A stretch of 64,000 nt of DNA. Origin: Acidobacteriota bacterium (GTDB lineage Bacteria > Acidobacteriota > Terriglobia > Acidiferrales > UBA7541). The notes under the pieces were generated by a model. It worked only from the letters and a program-made list of their open reading frames with translations, made no database searches and was not told where the DNA came from. The position numbers and the translations under genes were made by a program. Positions 51,744-60,863 of the stretch are shown here, piece after piece; the first letter of the stretch is position 1, and each line of letters opens with the position of its first letter. Where the stretch lies: the NCBI GenBank assembly GCA_003223215.1, contig QHYH01000086.1, forward strand, positions 21,224-85,223, in the 5' to 3' direction.

Positions 51744-52289
51744 TTAGTTACCCAAGTTAAGCAGCGAGCGGATTGCTCCCTCGTAGGTTTCGCGATTGCG
51801 CTCGCCGACAAAACTTCCCACCTGCCTTCCGTCCTTTGCGTAAAAGAACGAAGCTGGCAGCGTCCCATTCCAGCCCGGGAGCACGGCTTGCCGGAAGGTA
51901 CTCTCTTCGCTCCCGCCTTCTTCCGTTGGCTTCTTCCGGTAATTTGGAAACACCGGTTTGTACCTCGCCATGAACCGCCGCATGAGGATCAAATCGCCGT
52001 CCTGATCCAGGTTTACCCCCACGACCTTCAGTCCCTGCGGCGCATACTGCTTGGCCAGCTCATTCAGCATGGGATATTCGTGGCGACAGGGCTCGCACCA
52101 CGTCGCCCAAAACGTGACCAGCAGCGGTTCCCCGCGATACTGCTCGACGAGTTTTTCGTATCCCTGCGTGTCAATCAACTGCGGATCGCGCGGCCCCGCT
52201 GTTTTTGGGGCCTGTGGCGCACGTGGCGCGGCTAGCAGTCCTACTCCAGCAAGAAAGCACAACAGTACAAAACCGCATCTCATGGTCAT
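51744..52289 (-). CDS. TlpA/ResA-like thioredoxin-fold protein, exported
   Basis: 181 residues. The signal peptide is about residues 1-22 (FVLLCFLAGVGLLAA). The redox centre reads LLVTFWATWCEPCRHEYPML with a CEPC pair, and GLKVVGVNLDQDGDL and GTLPASFFYAKDG are typical TlpA strands. It probably acts as a periplasmic thiol reductase, for cytochrome maturation or oxidative repair. AGAGGAAC precedes ATG 52289. Unlike the redoxin at 15499 its cysteines are ordinary codons. Confidence 0.9.
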   Translation of the reverse strand: MTMRCGFVLLCFLAGVGLLAAPRAPQAPKTAGPRDPQLIDTQGYEKLVEQYRGEPLLVTFWATWCEPCRHEYPMLNELAKQYAPQGLKVVGVNLDQDGDLILMRRFMARYKPVFPNYRKKPTEEGGSEESTFRQAVLPGWNGTLPASFFYAKDGRQVGSFVGERNRETYEGAIRSLLNLGN

Positions 52290-52463
52290 GACGTTCCTCT
52301 CCCCTCATTCTATCCATTGCCCCGCGGTTGAGAAACTCATTCCCCCCGCGTACAATGACCCCTAGCTGCTTGTCGCTCTAAGCAGCCACATGATATAAGG
52401 ACTTTTTTGCCGGTCGTGCCGATCCGCAGAAGCCCCGGCTGAGTCGGATAAAGGAGACCTCGA

Positions 52464-52733
52464 ATGGCTTACGTGATTGCCGAGCCCTGCATCGGCACAA
52501 AAGACACCGCCTGCGTGGATGTCTGCCCGGTGGACTGCATTCATCCGCGCAAGGATGAACCGGAGTTTGCTGCCGAAACGCAGCTGTACATCCACCCCAC
52601 CGAATGCATCGACTGTGGCGCCTGCGTCCCGGTTTGCCCGGTGACCGCCATCTTCGCGCTCGAAGATTTGCCGGAGAAATGGTCCAGTTTCACGCCCGTT
52701 AACGCCGATTGGTATGCCAAGAGGGGAAAGTAA
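52464..52733 (+). CDS. Ferredoxin (7Fe type)
   Basis: 89 residues. Cluster-binding patterns: CIGTKDTACVDVCPVDCI for the first cluster (one Cys replaced by extended spacing, as in 7Fe ferredoxins) and CIDCGACVPVCPVTAI for the 4Fe-4S cluster. It carries single electrons between soluble enzymes. AAAGGAGACC lies just before the start. A strong terminator follows, so it is monocistronic. Confidence 0.93.
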   Translation: MAYVIAEPCIGTKDTACVDVCPVDCIHPRKDEPEFAAETQLYIHPTECIDCGACVPVCPVTAIFALEDLPEKWSSFTPVNADWYAKRGK

Positions 52734-52771
52734 GGGAATCCCTTAGGCGCAGCTCGCAGATTGGAAATTCT

Positions 52772-52797
52772 AGGCGGCATGTTTTTGCGTGCCGCCT
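52772..52797 (+). terminator. Rho-independent terminator
   Basis: An 8-bp perfect stem AGGCGGCA / TGCCGCCT with a 10-nt loop and the tail TCTTTTTG, 39 nt after the ferredoxin stop. Confidence 0.88.
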
Positions 52798-53001
52798 TCT
52801 TTTTGTGTGCCGAAGCTTGTTCGACAGCCGGGAGGCGCAAGCCCTCTTCACCAAGACGTAAACTGATAGCCGGGCGCGCGGGCCTAGCCGCGAACCGAGG
52901 TCCGGAAGCGTTCGCCCGGCCGAGATTCGCACCTGCCAGGTGCCAACGCTTTTCGCCGCGCCATCATCTATTACGGAGTCCACCTGCAGGAGGTCTCGGC
53001 T

Positions 53002-54783
53002 TTGAAGGTCATTCGCATGTGCTTTGTTTGGGCGGCCGCATTTCTGTTCTTTGGTGGCTCGTTTTCCTTTCCTGCGAAAGCTCAAACTCGAGCAAATCAC
53101 AAGCCGCCGCTTTCCAAACCTCCCGCAACCCTCGAGGGCAACTGGGCCGGTTCTCTAGAGGCTGGCGACGCGGTCCTGCATCTTGTGCTGCACGTTTCTA
53201 AAGCCGAAGACGGCTCGTTCAAAGCCACAATCGATAGCCTCGATCAGGGCGTTTACGGCATTGAAGTCACTAACCTGACGCAGCACGGTTCGGAGGTGCG
53301 CTTCAGCGTCTCTTCGGTCGACGCTCTATACGAGGGGAAAATTTCCGCGGACCACTCCGGAATTCAAGGGGTTTGGTCGCAAGGCAACGTGGGTCTTGCG
53401 CTCATCTTTCATCGCCAGGTTGCGGGCGCGGGCGCCAGGAAGCCGGACGACGCTATCTTTAGCTCCGAAGGCGTGTGGCAAGGCGCGCTCGAAGCCAACG
53501 GCCTGCGTTTGCGTTTTCAGCTGCACGTTACGCACGATGATAAAAAGCAGCTTGTTGCGGCTCTCGATAGTCCCGATCAGGGCATCGGCGGCATGCCTGC
53601 CGTCAAGGTCAGCCAGAAGCTGACCGTCTTTCATTTTGAGATTCCCCTCGTGGATGGCGTCTACGAGGGCACGATAAACCCGACAAAATCCGTGATCTCC
53701 GGGATTTGGACGCAGGGCGGGATCACTCGCAACTTGAAGTTCGAGCGCTCGGATCAATTGCTCGAGCTGGTGCGCCCGCAAAATCCCGTAAGACCTTATC
53801 CCTACCGCGAAGAACAAGTGACCTTTGCGAATCCGAAAGCGCAAGTTTCGCTCGCGGGAACCCTGACACTCCCGCCCGGGCCGGGTCCATTTCCCGCGGC
53901 TGTTCTCATCGCCGGATCGGGTCCTCAGGACCGCGACGAAGCCGTCGCCGGCCATCGCCCCTTTTTCGTGCTTGCCGACTATCTCACGCGCAAAGGCATC
54001 GCCGTTCTTCGCTACGACAAGCGCGGCATCGGCAAGTCCACCGGCAATTTTGATCAAGCCACCACCGAAGATTTCGCGAGCGATGCAGCCGCGGCGCTCG
54101 CGTACTTGAAATCGCAAAAGGAAATTGACTCGAAGAGGATCGGCCTCATCGGCCACAGCGAAGGCGGAATCATTGCTCCCCTGATTGCCTCGCGTTCCTC
54201 GGACGTCGCTTGGATGGTCTTGCTCGCGGCCCCCGGCTTGAAGGGCGAAGACGTCATGCTGCTCCAGTCTGAGCTCATTTTGAAGACGGCGGGCTTCGAC
54301 GACGACCGCATCGCCAAAGCCCGCGATTTCAGCCGGCAGTCTTACGCGTTGGCGCGCAAGGAGACGGACCCGGCGGCGCTCGAAGCCAAATTAACCGATC
54401 TTGTGGACTCTACCGGCATGAGCACTACCCTGCCTCCCACCACGCTCAAGCCCCAGGCGCGCATGATGAGCTCGCCCTGGTTTCGCTTCTTTCTTGACTA
54501 CGATCCCGTCCCGGCGCTAAAAAAAACCGAATGCCCGGTCTTAGCGCTCAATGGGGGCGAGGATTTGCAGATGGCGCCAAAAGAAAATCTTGCACAGATT
54601 CAAAAAGCTCTTCAGGAGGGAGGCAACCAGGACTTTCAAACCAAGGAACTCCCTGGCTTGAACCATCTTTTCCAGCACGCCCCCACGGGCTCGCCCACCG
54701 AATACGGCGGGATCGAAGAAACCATGGCCCCCGAGGCCCTCAGCGCCATCTCGGATTGGCTCGCGAAGCACGCTACTCCCTGA
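53002..54783 (+). CDS. Secreted alpha/beta hydrolase with two N-terminal beta repeats
   Basis: 593 residues. The signal peptide is residues 1-27 (FVWAAAFLFFGGSFSF, cleavage near AKAQ). Two related beta-rich modules of about 100 residues follow (GNWAGSLEAGDAVLHLVLHV and GVWQGALEANGLRLRFQLHV). The hydrolase domain starts near residue 285 with AVLIAGSGPQDRDE, RKGIAVLRYDKRGIGKS and LIGHSEGGIIAPLIA (nucleophile Ser). The catalytic His is near GLNHLFQHA. TTG 53002 is preferred because AGGAG is 10 bp upstream; ATG 53017 would cut the signal short. Similar proteins are probable peptidases or esterases. Confidence 0.88.
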   Translation: MKVIRMCFVWAAAFLFFGGSFSFPAKAQTRANHKPPLSKPPATLEGNWAGSLEAGDAVLHLVLHVSKAEDGSFKATIDSLDQGVYGIEVTNLTQHGSEVRFSVSSVDALYEGKISADHSGIQGVWSQGNVGLALIFHRQVAGAGARKPDDAIFSSEGVWQGALEANGLRLRFQLHVTHDDKKQLVAALDSPDQGIGGMPAVKVSQKLTVFHFEIPLVDGVYEGTINPTKSVISGIWTQGGITRNLKFERSDQLLELVRPQNPVRPYPYREEQVTFANPKAQVSLAGTLTLPPGPGPFPAAVLIAGSGPQDRDEAVAGHRPFFVLADYLTRKGIAVLRYDKRGIGKSTGNFDQATTEDFASDAAAALAYLKSQKEIDSKRIGLIGHSEGGIIAPLIASRSSDVAWMVLLAAPGLKGEDVMLLQSELILKTAGFDDDRIAKARDFSRQSYALARKETDPAALEAKLTDLVDSTGMSTTLPPTTLKPQARMMSSPWFRFFLDYDPVPALKKTECPVLALNGGEDLQMAPKENLAQIQKALQEGGNQDFQTKELPGLNHLFQHAPTGSPTEYGGIEETMAPEALSAISDWLAKHATP

Positions 54784-54916
54784 CCAATCGTTTAGCCCCG
54801 GGCCGGTTGCATTTTGCTTCGGACGGCGCAGGGAGTCTGCTCTCGCATCCTGTCTCGGCGGTGAATTCAGAAATTGCCTCGGCTTGCTATCATGGTAGTG
54901 AGAAAAAACTGCACCC

Positions 54917-57061
54917 ATGCCGCAAACTTTCCATCTTGCTCTTCTCATTCACGCTCACCAGCCCTGCGGCAATTTCGAGCACGTTCTTGAAAAAGCGTAC
55001 GACGATTCCTATCTCCCCTTTCTCGAGTGCCTGGAAGAACATCCCGACGTTCGCCTCGGTCTTCATTATTCCGGTCCTCTGCTCACCTGGATAGAGAAGC
55101 ATCGCCCCGAATATTTTGACCGCCTTAGAAAACTGGTCCAGAGTGGCCAAGTTGAACTCGTCGGCGGCGGCTTCTACGAGCCCATTCTCGTCTCCATCCC
55201 GCCCGAGGACCAATTGGAGCAGATCACGCGCCTGGCCTGCTATCTCGAGAAGCATTTTGGGCCGCGTCCAACAGGCGCTTGGCTCGCCGAGCGGGTCTGG
55301 GAGCCTCAGCTTCCCAGCGTTCTTGCCGAGGCCAAAGTCGCCTACACGCTCGTGGACGACATGCACTTTCTCGCCGCCGGGTTCGAGCCCGAAGAACTCT
55401 TTGGCGCTTACATCGCCGAAGACCGCGGTAAAAGTGTGTGGCTCTATCCCGGCCAGAAGGCCCTGCGGTACCTCGTTCCTTTCGGCAAAGTCGAAGACGT
55501 CCTCACCTATTTGCGCGATGCAGCCAGCGTTCATCCCGGCGGCGTGGCCGCCATGGGCGACGACATGGAAAAATTCGGCGTCTGGCCGGGCACGCACGAG
55601 CACTGCTACAAAAATGGTTGGCTATCCGATTTTTTTGCCGCGCTCGAGAAGAATTCTAAATGGCTCAACGTCTGCACTCCGGGAGAATATCTCGCTTCGC
55701 ATTCTCCCTTGGGACGCGCCGATCTTCCCACCGCTTCCTACACCGAAATGATGGAGTGGGTTCTCCCCACGCGCGTGCGCCAGCGCTATCACACCGTGCT
55801 TCAGGAATTCGCTGCGCGCCCGGAAGTGCTGGCCTTCCTGAGCGGCGGTTCTTGGCGTGGTTTTCTTCGCAAATATTCCGAGTCCAACCTTCTCCATAAA
55901 AAGATGCTGCGCGTTTCCGCACGCATCGCTGCGACTCCCGCACCCGCCTGTGACCAACGCGAAAAACAAGCCGCCGAGCTTGCGGAAGCACGCGACCTCC
56001 TCCTGCGCGCGCAATGCAACGATGCCTACTGGCACGGCATCTTCGGGGGAATCTACGCGCCGCATCTCCGCACCGATCCCGCGCGCAATCTCATCCGTGC
56101 GGAAGCCATCGCCGACAGCCTCACTCCCGGCGCCCACGCGCCTCGCGTCGAGATGCTCGACTACGACGCCGACGGCGCGAACGAACTGCTTTTTACCTCC
56201 CCGGAATTCCAGGCGCTCCTAAAGCCCGGCGACGGCGGCACCATCGCCGCCCTGGACTTTCGTCCGGCTGCCGTCACGCTCATCAATTCCATCTTGCGCC
56301 GTCCCGAGGCTTACCACTCTCGCTTGCGCGAAGCTGCGGGAACCACGGTTACCGGAGCGGTCGCCTCCATCCACGAACAAACGCGCGTCAAAGAACCCGG
56401 CCTCCAGCGCTTCCTTCGCTACGACCGTTGGCCGCGTCACGCTTTCCGCGTTCTGATTTTTGATCCTTCGCGCACGCAGGCCGACTATGAGGCTCTCGAG
56501 CTGCGCGAAGATGCCGCTTTTGCCGGCGGCGTCTTCAGCATCAAAAATTCCGCTGCCGGGGGTGCCGAGCTGTCCTGCGCGGACTCTCTGCTGCTTCACG
56601 ACAAATCGAGGGCCACCGCGCCGAGGCTTGTTGTTTTCAAACATTTTTCCTTCCATCCATGTCCGAATGGTTTTGAAGTCGCCTGCGAAATCCGTCTGAA
56701 ATTCAAAGAACTGCTGGAAAAGCCTGTCGCGGTCGGGATGGAATCCATCATCAATCTTCTTGCGCCCACCGAGCGGGACCGCTTTTTCGAAACTCCCGCC
56801 GGCGGCGCGAACCTGCGCTTCAGCGGCACACTGCCCGCGCCCATCCTGCGCATCGAAGATGGCTGGCAGCGCGTTCGCGTCTCCTTGCATGCGCCCCTGG
56901 CAGAAGCATTCTGGATTGCGCCGATTGAAACTGTCTCCGAATCCGAAGAAGGTTTCGAGCGCGTCTACCAAGGGTCTCAGATTCTGGCGGTCTGGCACCC
57001 CCCGACCACCACGCAAAAAGTCTGGTCCTCCCGCCTTGTCTGGCGGCTCGAAACCTTCTAA
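54917..57061 (+). CDS. Glycoside hydrolase family 57 (4-alpha-glucanotransferase / amylase type)
   Basis: 714 residues. The GH57 barrel starts LALLIHAHQPCGNFEHV. The nucleophile region reads GAWLAERVWEPQLPS (Glu expected in AERVWEP) and the acid/base region reads AAMGDDMEKFGVWPG (Asp). The C-terminal half fits the DUF1925/DUF1926 domains of 4-alpha-glucanotransferases (ANELLFTSPEFQALL, GTIAALDFRPAAVTLIN). It probably rearranges alpha-1,4-glucans such as glycogen in the cytoplasm, as no signal is seen. No frameshift is visible over 2.1 kb. Confidence 0.92.
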   Translation: MPQTFHLALLIHAHQPCGNFEHVLEKAYDDSYLPFLECLEEHPDVRLGLHYSGPLLTWIEKHRPEYFDRLRKLVQSGQVELVGGGFYEPILVSIPPEDQLEQITRLACYLEKHFGPRPTGAWLAERVWEPQLPSVLAEAKVAYTLVDDMHFLAAGFEPEELFGAYIAEDRGKSVWLYPGQKALRYLVPFGKVEDVLTYLRDAASVHPGGVAAMGDDMEKFGVWPGTHEHCYKNGWLSDFFAALEKNSKWLNVCTPGEYLASHSPLGRADLPTASYTEMMEWVLPTRVRQRYHTVLQEFAARPEVLAFLSGGSWRGFLRKYSESNLLHKKMLRVSARIAATPAPACDQREKQAAELAEARDLLLRAQCNDAYWHGIFGGIYAPHLRTDPARNLIRAEAIADSLTPGAHAPRVEMLDYDADGANELLFTSPEFQALLKPGDGGTIAALDFRPAAVTLINSILRRPEAYHSRLREAAGTTVTGAVASIHEQTRVKEPGLQRFLRYDRWPRHAFRVLIFDPSRTQADYEALELREDAAFAGGVFSIKNSAAGGAELSCADSLLLHDKSRATAPRLVVFKHFSFHPCPNGFEVACEIRLKFKELLEKPVAVGMESIINLLAPTERDRFFETPAGGANLRFSGTLPAPILRIEDGWQRVRVSLHAPLAEAFWIAPIETVSESEEGFERVYQGSQILAVWHPPTTTQKVWSSRLVWRLETF

Positions 57062-57165
57062 ACCCCACCGTTTCGGTTTGTCCTTCGCTCGCAGGACACT
57101 CATAGCAATCTTCACTCACCGCAAATAAACGGATATGCTTTAGGCGCAGTGCAACCCGCATCCCC

Positions 57166-57533
57166 ATGCCGGAAATCCCCGAGAGCATTGGTCCGTACCG
57201 CATTCTCGCAAAAATTGGCGAAGGCGGGATGGGCGGGGTCTACAAAGCCGAGGACCAGCGCTTGCGGCGCGTTGTTGCCCTGAAAGTGATTCGCGAATTC
57301 GATTCCGACTCGACGCGCCGCCAACGCTTCTGCAGATGCTCTCCCGCGCCATCAACCACGGTTTCTTCTGCTATCCCGCGATGGTGCGTGACCCCTGGCT
57401 GGACGGCATCCGCACCCGCCCGGAATTTACCGCATTGCTGCGCCAGGCCAGCGACCTCCAGCGCGAAGCCGTCGCTGCCTTCGTCGCCGGCAGCGGCGAC
57501 ACCCTCCTCGGCCTCCGCGCCGATGCCTTCTAG
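57166..57533 (+). pseudogene. Ser/Thr protein kinase with internal deletion
   Basis: The 5' part encodes the kinase N-lobe: IGPYRILAKIGEGGMGGVYK with the glycine-rich loop, then RRVVALKVIREF with the ATP-anchoring Lys. At about 57320 the frame is lost. A different frame to 57533 carries the C-terminal end of acidobacterial kinase/TPR proteins (LSRAINHGFFCYPAMVRDPW, RTRPEFTALLRQA). The whole C-lobe and TPR region are absent, so a deletion of more than 1 kb has fused both ends. Confidence 0.7.
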
Positions 57534-57599
57534 GTGCGCTGCTTTGCGGGCTTTCGCTATACTCTTCCGCAATCCGCACACGAATGGTTGGAGGCGCTC

Positions 57600-59255
57600 A
57601 TGCTGCTTCGCCGCCTGTTTTTCCTTGCGTTGATCCTTCTTTGTGACCGCGCCTCCGCCCAAATAAGCCCGTCCATTCCCGCCGAGGTGCGCAAGGCCAT
57701 GGAGCAACTCGCGAAAGAACCATTCCGCGCCCACATGGCCTTTCTGGCCGCCGACCTGCTCGAAGGCCGCGGCACAGGCACGCGTGGCCAGGAATTGGCC
57801 GCTCGTTATGTCGCTGCGCAGTTTGAAGTCCTCGGCCTCACGCCCGCGGGCACTGCGGGCACGTTCTATCAGCGAGTTCCCTTGCGCGAAGTCACGGTCG
57901 TGCCGGAAAGATGCTCCGTCACGCTCACCGAAAACGGAAATCGTGTCAACTTGAAGTGGGGCGAGGACTTTATTGCGCCCGGGAGCGCCGTAAGAGAAGA
58001 CACCGAGGTCGAAGCACCGGTTGTTTTTGTCGGTTATGGCGTGACCACTCCCGACGGCAGCTATGACGACTACGCCGGCGTGGACGCCAAAGGGAAGATT
58101 GTGGCGTATTTGAGCGGCGCGCCGCCATCCTTGCCCGGCGAATTGCGCGCCCACGTTGGCGCCTTCCGCGAAAAAATGCGCCGCGCCGTTGCCCATGGAG
58201 CAGTTGGCAACATCGTGCTGCGGCCGCCGCAACAGGATGCGATACTCCCCTGGGCCCGCAGCGTCATCGGCATGCGCTTTCCTTCCATGCGCTGGCTCGG
58301 GCCGGATTCGCGGCCGAGCGACACGTTCGCCGAGATGCGCGGCGGCGCCGCGCTGTCCACGGCGGCCTCAGAAAGAGTCTTTCAGCACGCCTCCAAATCC
58401 TGGGAGCAAGTCTTGAGCGATGCCGCCGGCTCAAAACCACAGTCGTTCGATTTGCCGATCAAGGCAAAGATCCAGGTGGTCAGCCGGCATCGTGAAACCG
58501 ACAGTCCGAATGTCGTCGCCGTGCTCCCCGGCTCCGATCCCTCCCTCAAAAGCGAATATGTCGTCTACAGCGCTCACACCGATCATCTGGGCATCGGCCC
58601 GCCCATCAACGGCGATTCCATCTACAACGGCGCTGCCGACGACGCTTCCGGCGTCGCTGCACTGCTGGTTCTCGCGAAAGCGTTCAAGTCGCTTCCGCAT
58701 CCTCCTGCCCGGTCGATTCTCTTCCTTGCCACCACTGCCGAAGAGAAGGGACTCCTTGGCGCCGACTATTTCGCCGAGTTCCCCACCGTCCCGCGAAAAA
58801 GTCTCGTCGCCGACCTCAACATGGACGGCGCTTCGGTCTTCTACACATTCGACGAGGTCGTGGCGCTCGGCGGACCTAGCAGCTCACTGAACGGCGTGAT
58901 CGAGCGCGACGCTACGCTACTCGGCCTGAAACTGATCCCCGATCCACAGCCGGAACAGCTCGGGTTTGTCCGCAACGACGAATATTCTTTTGTTCGTCGA
59001 GGCGTTCCCGCAGTTTTGCTCGGCGAAGGCTTACATGCCAGGGATCCCAAAGTGGACAGCAAGAAGCTCTCCGACGATTACGTCCGACTCCACTATCACG
59101 CTCCCTCCGACGACATGTCCCAACATTTCGACTTCGACGCCTCCGTGCAGTTCATGCAGATGAATTTCCTCGTCGGCTACGACGTGGCCCAAGCGCCCGA
59201 GCGCCCGACCTGGAACAGGAACGATTTCTTCGGCAAAACCTTTGGACACGAATGA
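57600..59255 (+). CDS. M28-family metallopeptidase with PA domain, secreted
   Basis: 551 residues. The signal peptide reads LFFLALILLCDRASAQ. A protease-associated insert (about residues 120-260) contains VFVGYGVTTPDGSYDDYAG. The zinc site of M28 peptidases is visible: VVYSAHTDHLGIG (His and Asp), NGAADDASGVAALLVLA (bridging Asp), TTAEEKGLLGADYF (Glu pair), VADLNMDGAS and the late His in YVRLHYHAPSDDM. Probably an extracytoplasmic aminopeptidase. GGAG is 8 bp before ATG 57600. Confidence 0.92.
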   Translation: MLLRRLFFLALILLCDRASAQISPSIPAEVRKAMEQLAKEPFRAHMAFLAADLLEGRGTGTRGQELAARYVAAQFEVLGLTPAGTAGTFYQRVPLREVTVVPERCSVTLTENGNRVNLKWGEDFIAPGSAVREDTEVEAPVVFVGYGVTTPDGSYDDYAGVDAKGKIVAYLSGAPPSLPGELRAHVGAFREKMRRAVAHGAVGNIVLRPPQQDAILPWARSVIGMRFPSMRWLGPDSRPSDTFAEMRGGAALSTAASERVFQHASKSWEQVLSDAAGSKPQSFDLPIKAKIQVVSRHRETDSPNVVAVLPGSDPSLKSEYVVYSAHTDHLGIGPPINGDSIYNGAADDASGVAALLVLAKAFKSLPHPPARSILFLATTAEEKGLLGADYFAEFPTVPRKSLVADLNMDGASVFYTFDEVVALGGPSSSLNGVIERDATLLGLKLIPDPQPEQLGFVRNDEYSFVRRGVPAVLLGEGLHARDPKVDSKKLSDDYVRLHYHAPSDDMSQHFDFDASVQFMQMNFLVGYDVAQAPERPTWNRNDFFGKTFGHE

Positions 59256-59496
59256 CATTGAGAGAGCAATCCTTTGAAGCCGGGCCCTGAAACCTATGTT
59301 TCGGCGCGTGGGGCATGGGCCGGAGCCCTGCAACGACCTTCCGGTGCCCGTACTCCCGCGGTTTTCCAAACGTTTTTGCTGCGTTACGGGCACCGCAGCG
59401 ACGCACTTCACCCCTTTGTCTTCCTGCGCTTGCCTGCTCGGGGTAGGGAGCCGACAGTGAGCTGTTCTTCGAACGAATGCCTGCCCAGGTTCGAGA

Positions 59497-60651
59497 CTAG
59501 GGTCGCGAAGCGGAGGCGCTTGTGGCGGGAGTGTAGGTCGGGGCGTTGCGGGTCAATTTGCGGATGAGAAATTCTTGCAGAAGATTGTTGGCGGCATTCG
59601 AACCGATGCCGACTAGCGTATTTTCAAACGTCAGCGTGGGGTCGCGATCCGACTCTGGATAATAGAGGTTGGAGATGCCGCCGGCGGCGAGGCTTCCGAG
59701 CATCGAGGAGTAATTGGCCTGCCAGTGTCCATTGTCCCCCTTACAGATCACCGCGGTGGCAATCGCGTAGAAGAACCGCGACCGCCGCGTGCCGGTTCCT
59801 TTGTAAAAATACCGCGGATCCTGTTTAAGCACGGAAGGCAAAATGGCCCCGCCGATAAACGTTCCTATGGCCGAGTCGGCATAGGAGGCGCCGTAGCGCT
59901 TGGCATAACCCTGCGCGCCTTGCCCATAGCCGCTGAAAGCATTAGTTGCTTGCTGAATTCCCGCAATGGCACCCGTCAGGCCAAAGTTGATCGGATCGAT
60001 GGTGGACTTCCACGCCAGCTCGAATTTCTGTTTCGGGTTGAGAGGAGCCGCGGCGGAGTTATAGGTGACGTAGAAATTGGGAATCACGCCGAGGACGCGC
60101 TGCTTCTCTTCATCCTTGATCTCGGCTTCGGCTATTTCCACTGGCGTCATCGCTACCTTCACCTCGGTCGCGGCAGTCGTAACGACCAGCAGGACCGGCG
60201 GCACCGTGTAGTCTTCGCCGGGATGCAGTATTCCCGAAGCAGTCTTTGCGGTGAACCCGGGTGAGGTAATCGTGAGATGGAAGGACCCCGGGGCGACGCC
60301 GGCAAAGTAGAACTGCCCGTCGCTGTCCGACATCGTTTCCTGGCTGAGGGATGAATCTTCGCGCGAAAGTTTCACGCGGGCTCCGGGGATGACGGCTCCC
60401 GTGCGATCGCCGACGGTTCCGCTAATGGTTCCCCCGAGCGGCTCGGCCGGTGAGGGTTCCTGGGCGGTTGCGTTCGGCGCGCCAGAGGGCTGCGGAGATT
60501 GCGCAAGAGCAGGAAAGGAGCAAAGCAGGAGGACGCAGAACAAAAGGAAGCTTGGGCACACCCAGGGTAGGCTCCCGCTGCCAAAGACCAACCTCCGGAG
60601 GGTTCGTCCCAGAGATTTCCCCGAGGAGAGTTTTCTTGCCGAGTTCGCCAT
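59497..60651 (-). CDS. CarboxypepD_reg-domain outer-membrane-type protein
   Basis: 384 residues. A signal peptide (SFLLFCVLLLCSFPALAQ) follows a basic N-terminus. A carboxypeptidase-regulatory-like domain reads GTISGTVGDRTGAVIPGARV and YFAGVAPGSFHLTITSPGF (about 75-150). The rest (about 190-370) has Gly- and aromatic-rich strands (AFSGYGQGAQGYAKRYGASY, DPRYFYKGTGTRRSRFFYA) like a small beta-barrel. It lacks the large TonB-receptor barrel. Very common in Acidobacteriota. ATG 60651 has AAAGGCG upstream. Confidence 0.82.
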   Translation of the reverse strand: MANSARKLSSGKSLGRTLRRLVFGSGSLPWVCPSFLLFCVLLLCSFPALAQSPQPSGAPNATAQEPSPAEPLGGTISGTVGDRTGAVIPGARVKLSREDSSLSQETMSDSDGQFYFAGVAPGSFHLTITSPGFTAKTASGILHPGEDYTVPPVLLVVTTAATEVKVAMTPVEIAEAEIKDEEKQRVLGVIPNFYVTYNSAAAPLNPKQKFELAWKSTIDPINFGLTGAIAGIQQATNAFSGYGQGAQGYAKRYGASYADSAIGTFIGGAILPSVLKQDPRYFYKGTGTRRSRFFYAIATAVICKGDNGHWQANYSSMLGSLAAGGISNLYYPESDRDPTLTFENTLVGIGSNAANNLLQEFLIRKLTRNAPTYTPATSASASRP

Positions 60652-60863
60652 AGCGCCTTTCTTTACAGTACGTCCGTACCTTGCTCCGGACAAGGCTTTG
60701 ACGCGCCAGAGGGGCCCAAAGTTTCAAAGCTATGACTGCTGTTGGATGACGCTCGCGGGCTACGGGTTGGATGGACGGAAACAAACGGGGCTTCCTCGCT
60801 ACGCTCTCCGGCAGGCAAGGCTCGGCAGGACAGGAGCACCGGGAACGCAAGACGGCGCCCGGG

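Noticed and set aside
53326-54156. 276-codon reverse frame opposite the alpha/beta hydrolase
   Set aside because: Shadow frame; it covers the nucleophile and repeat regions of a well-supported forward gene.
56219-57115. 298-codon reverse frame opposite the GH57 gene
   Set aside because: Shadow frame with no motifs; the forward GH57 protein is continuous through this stretch.
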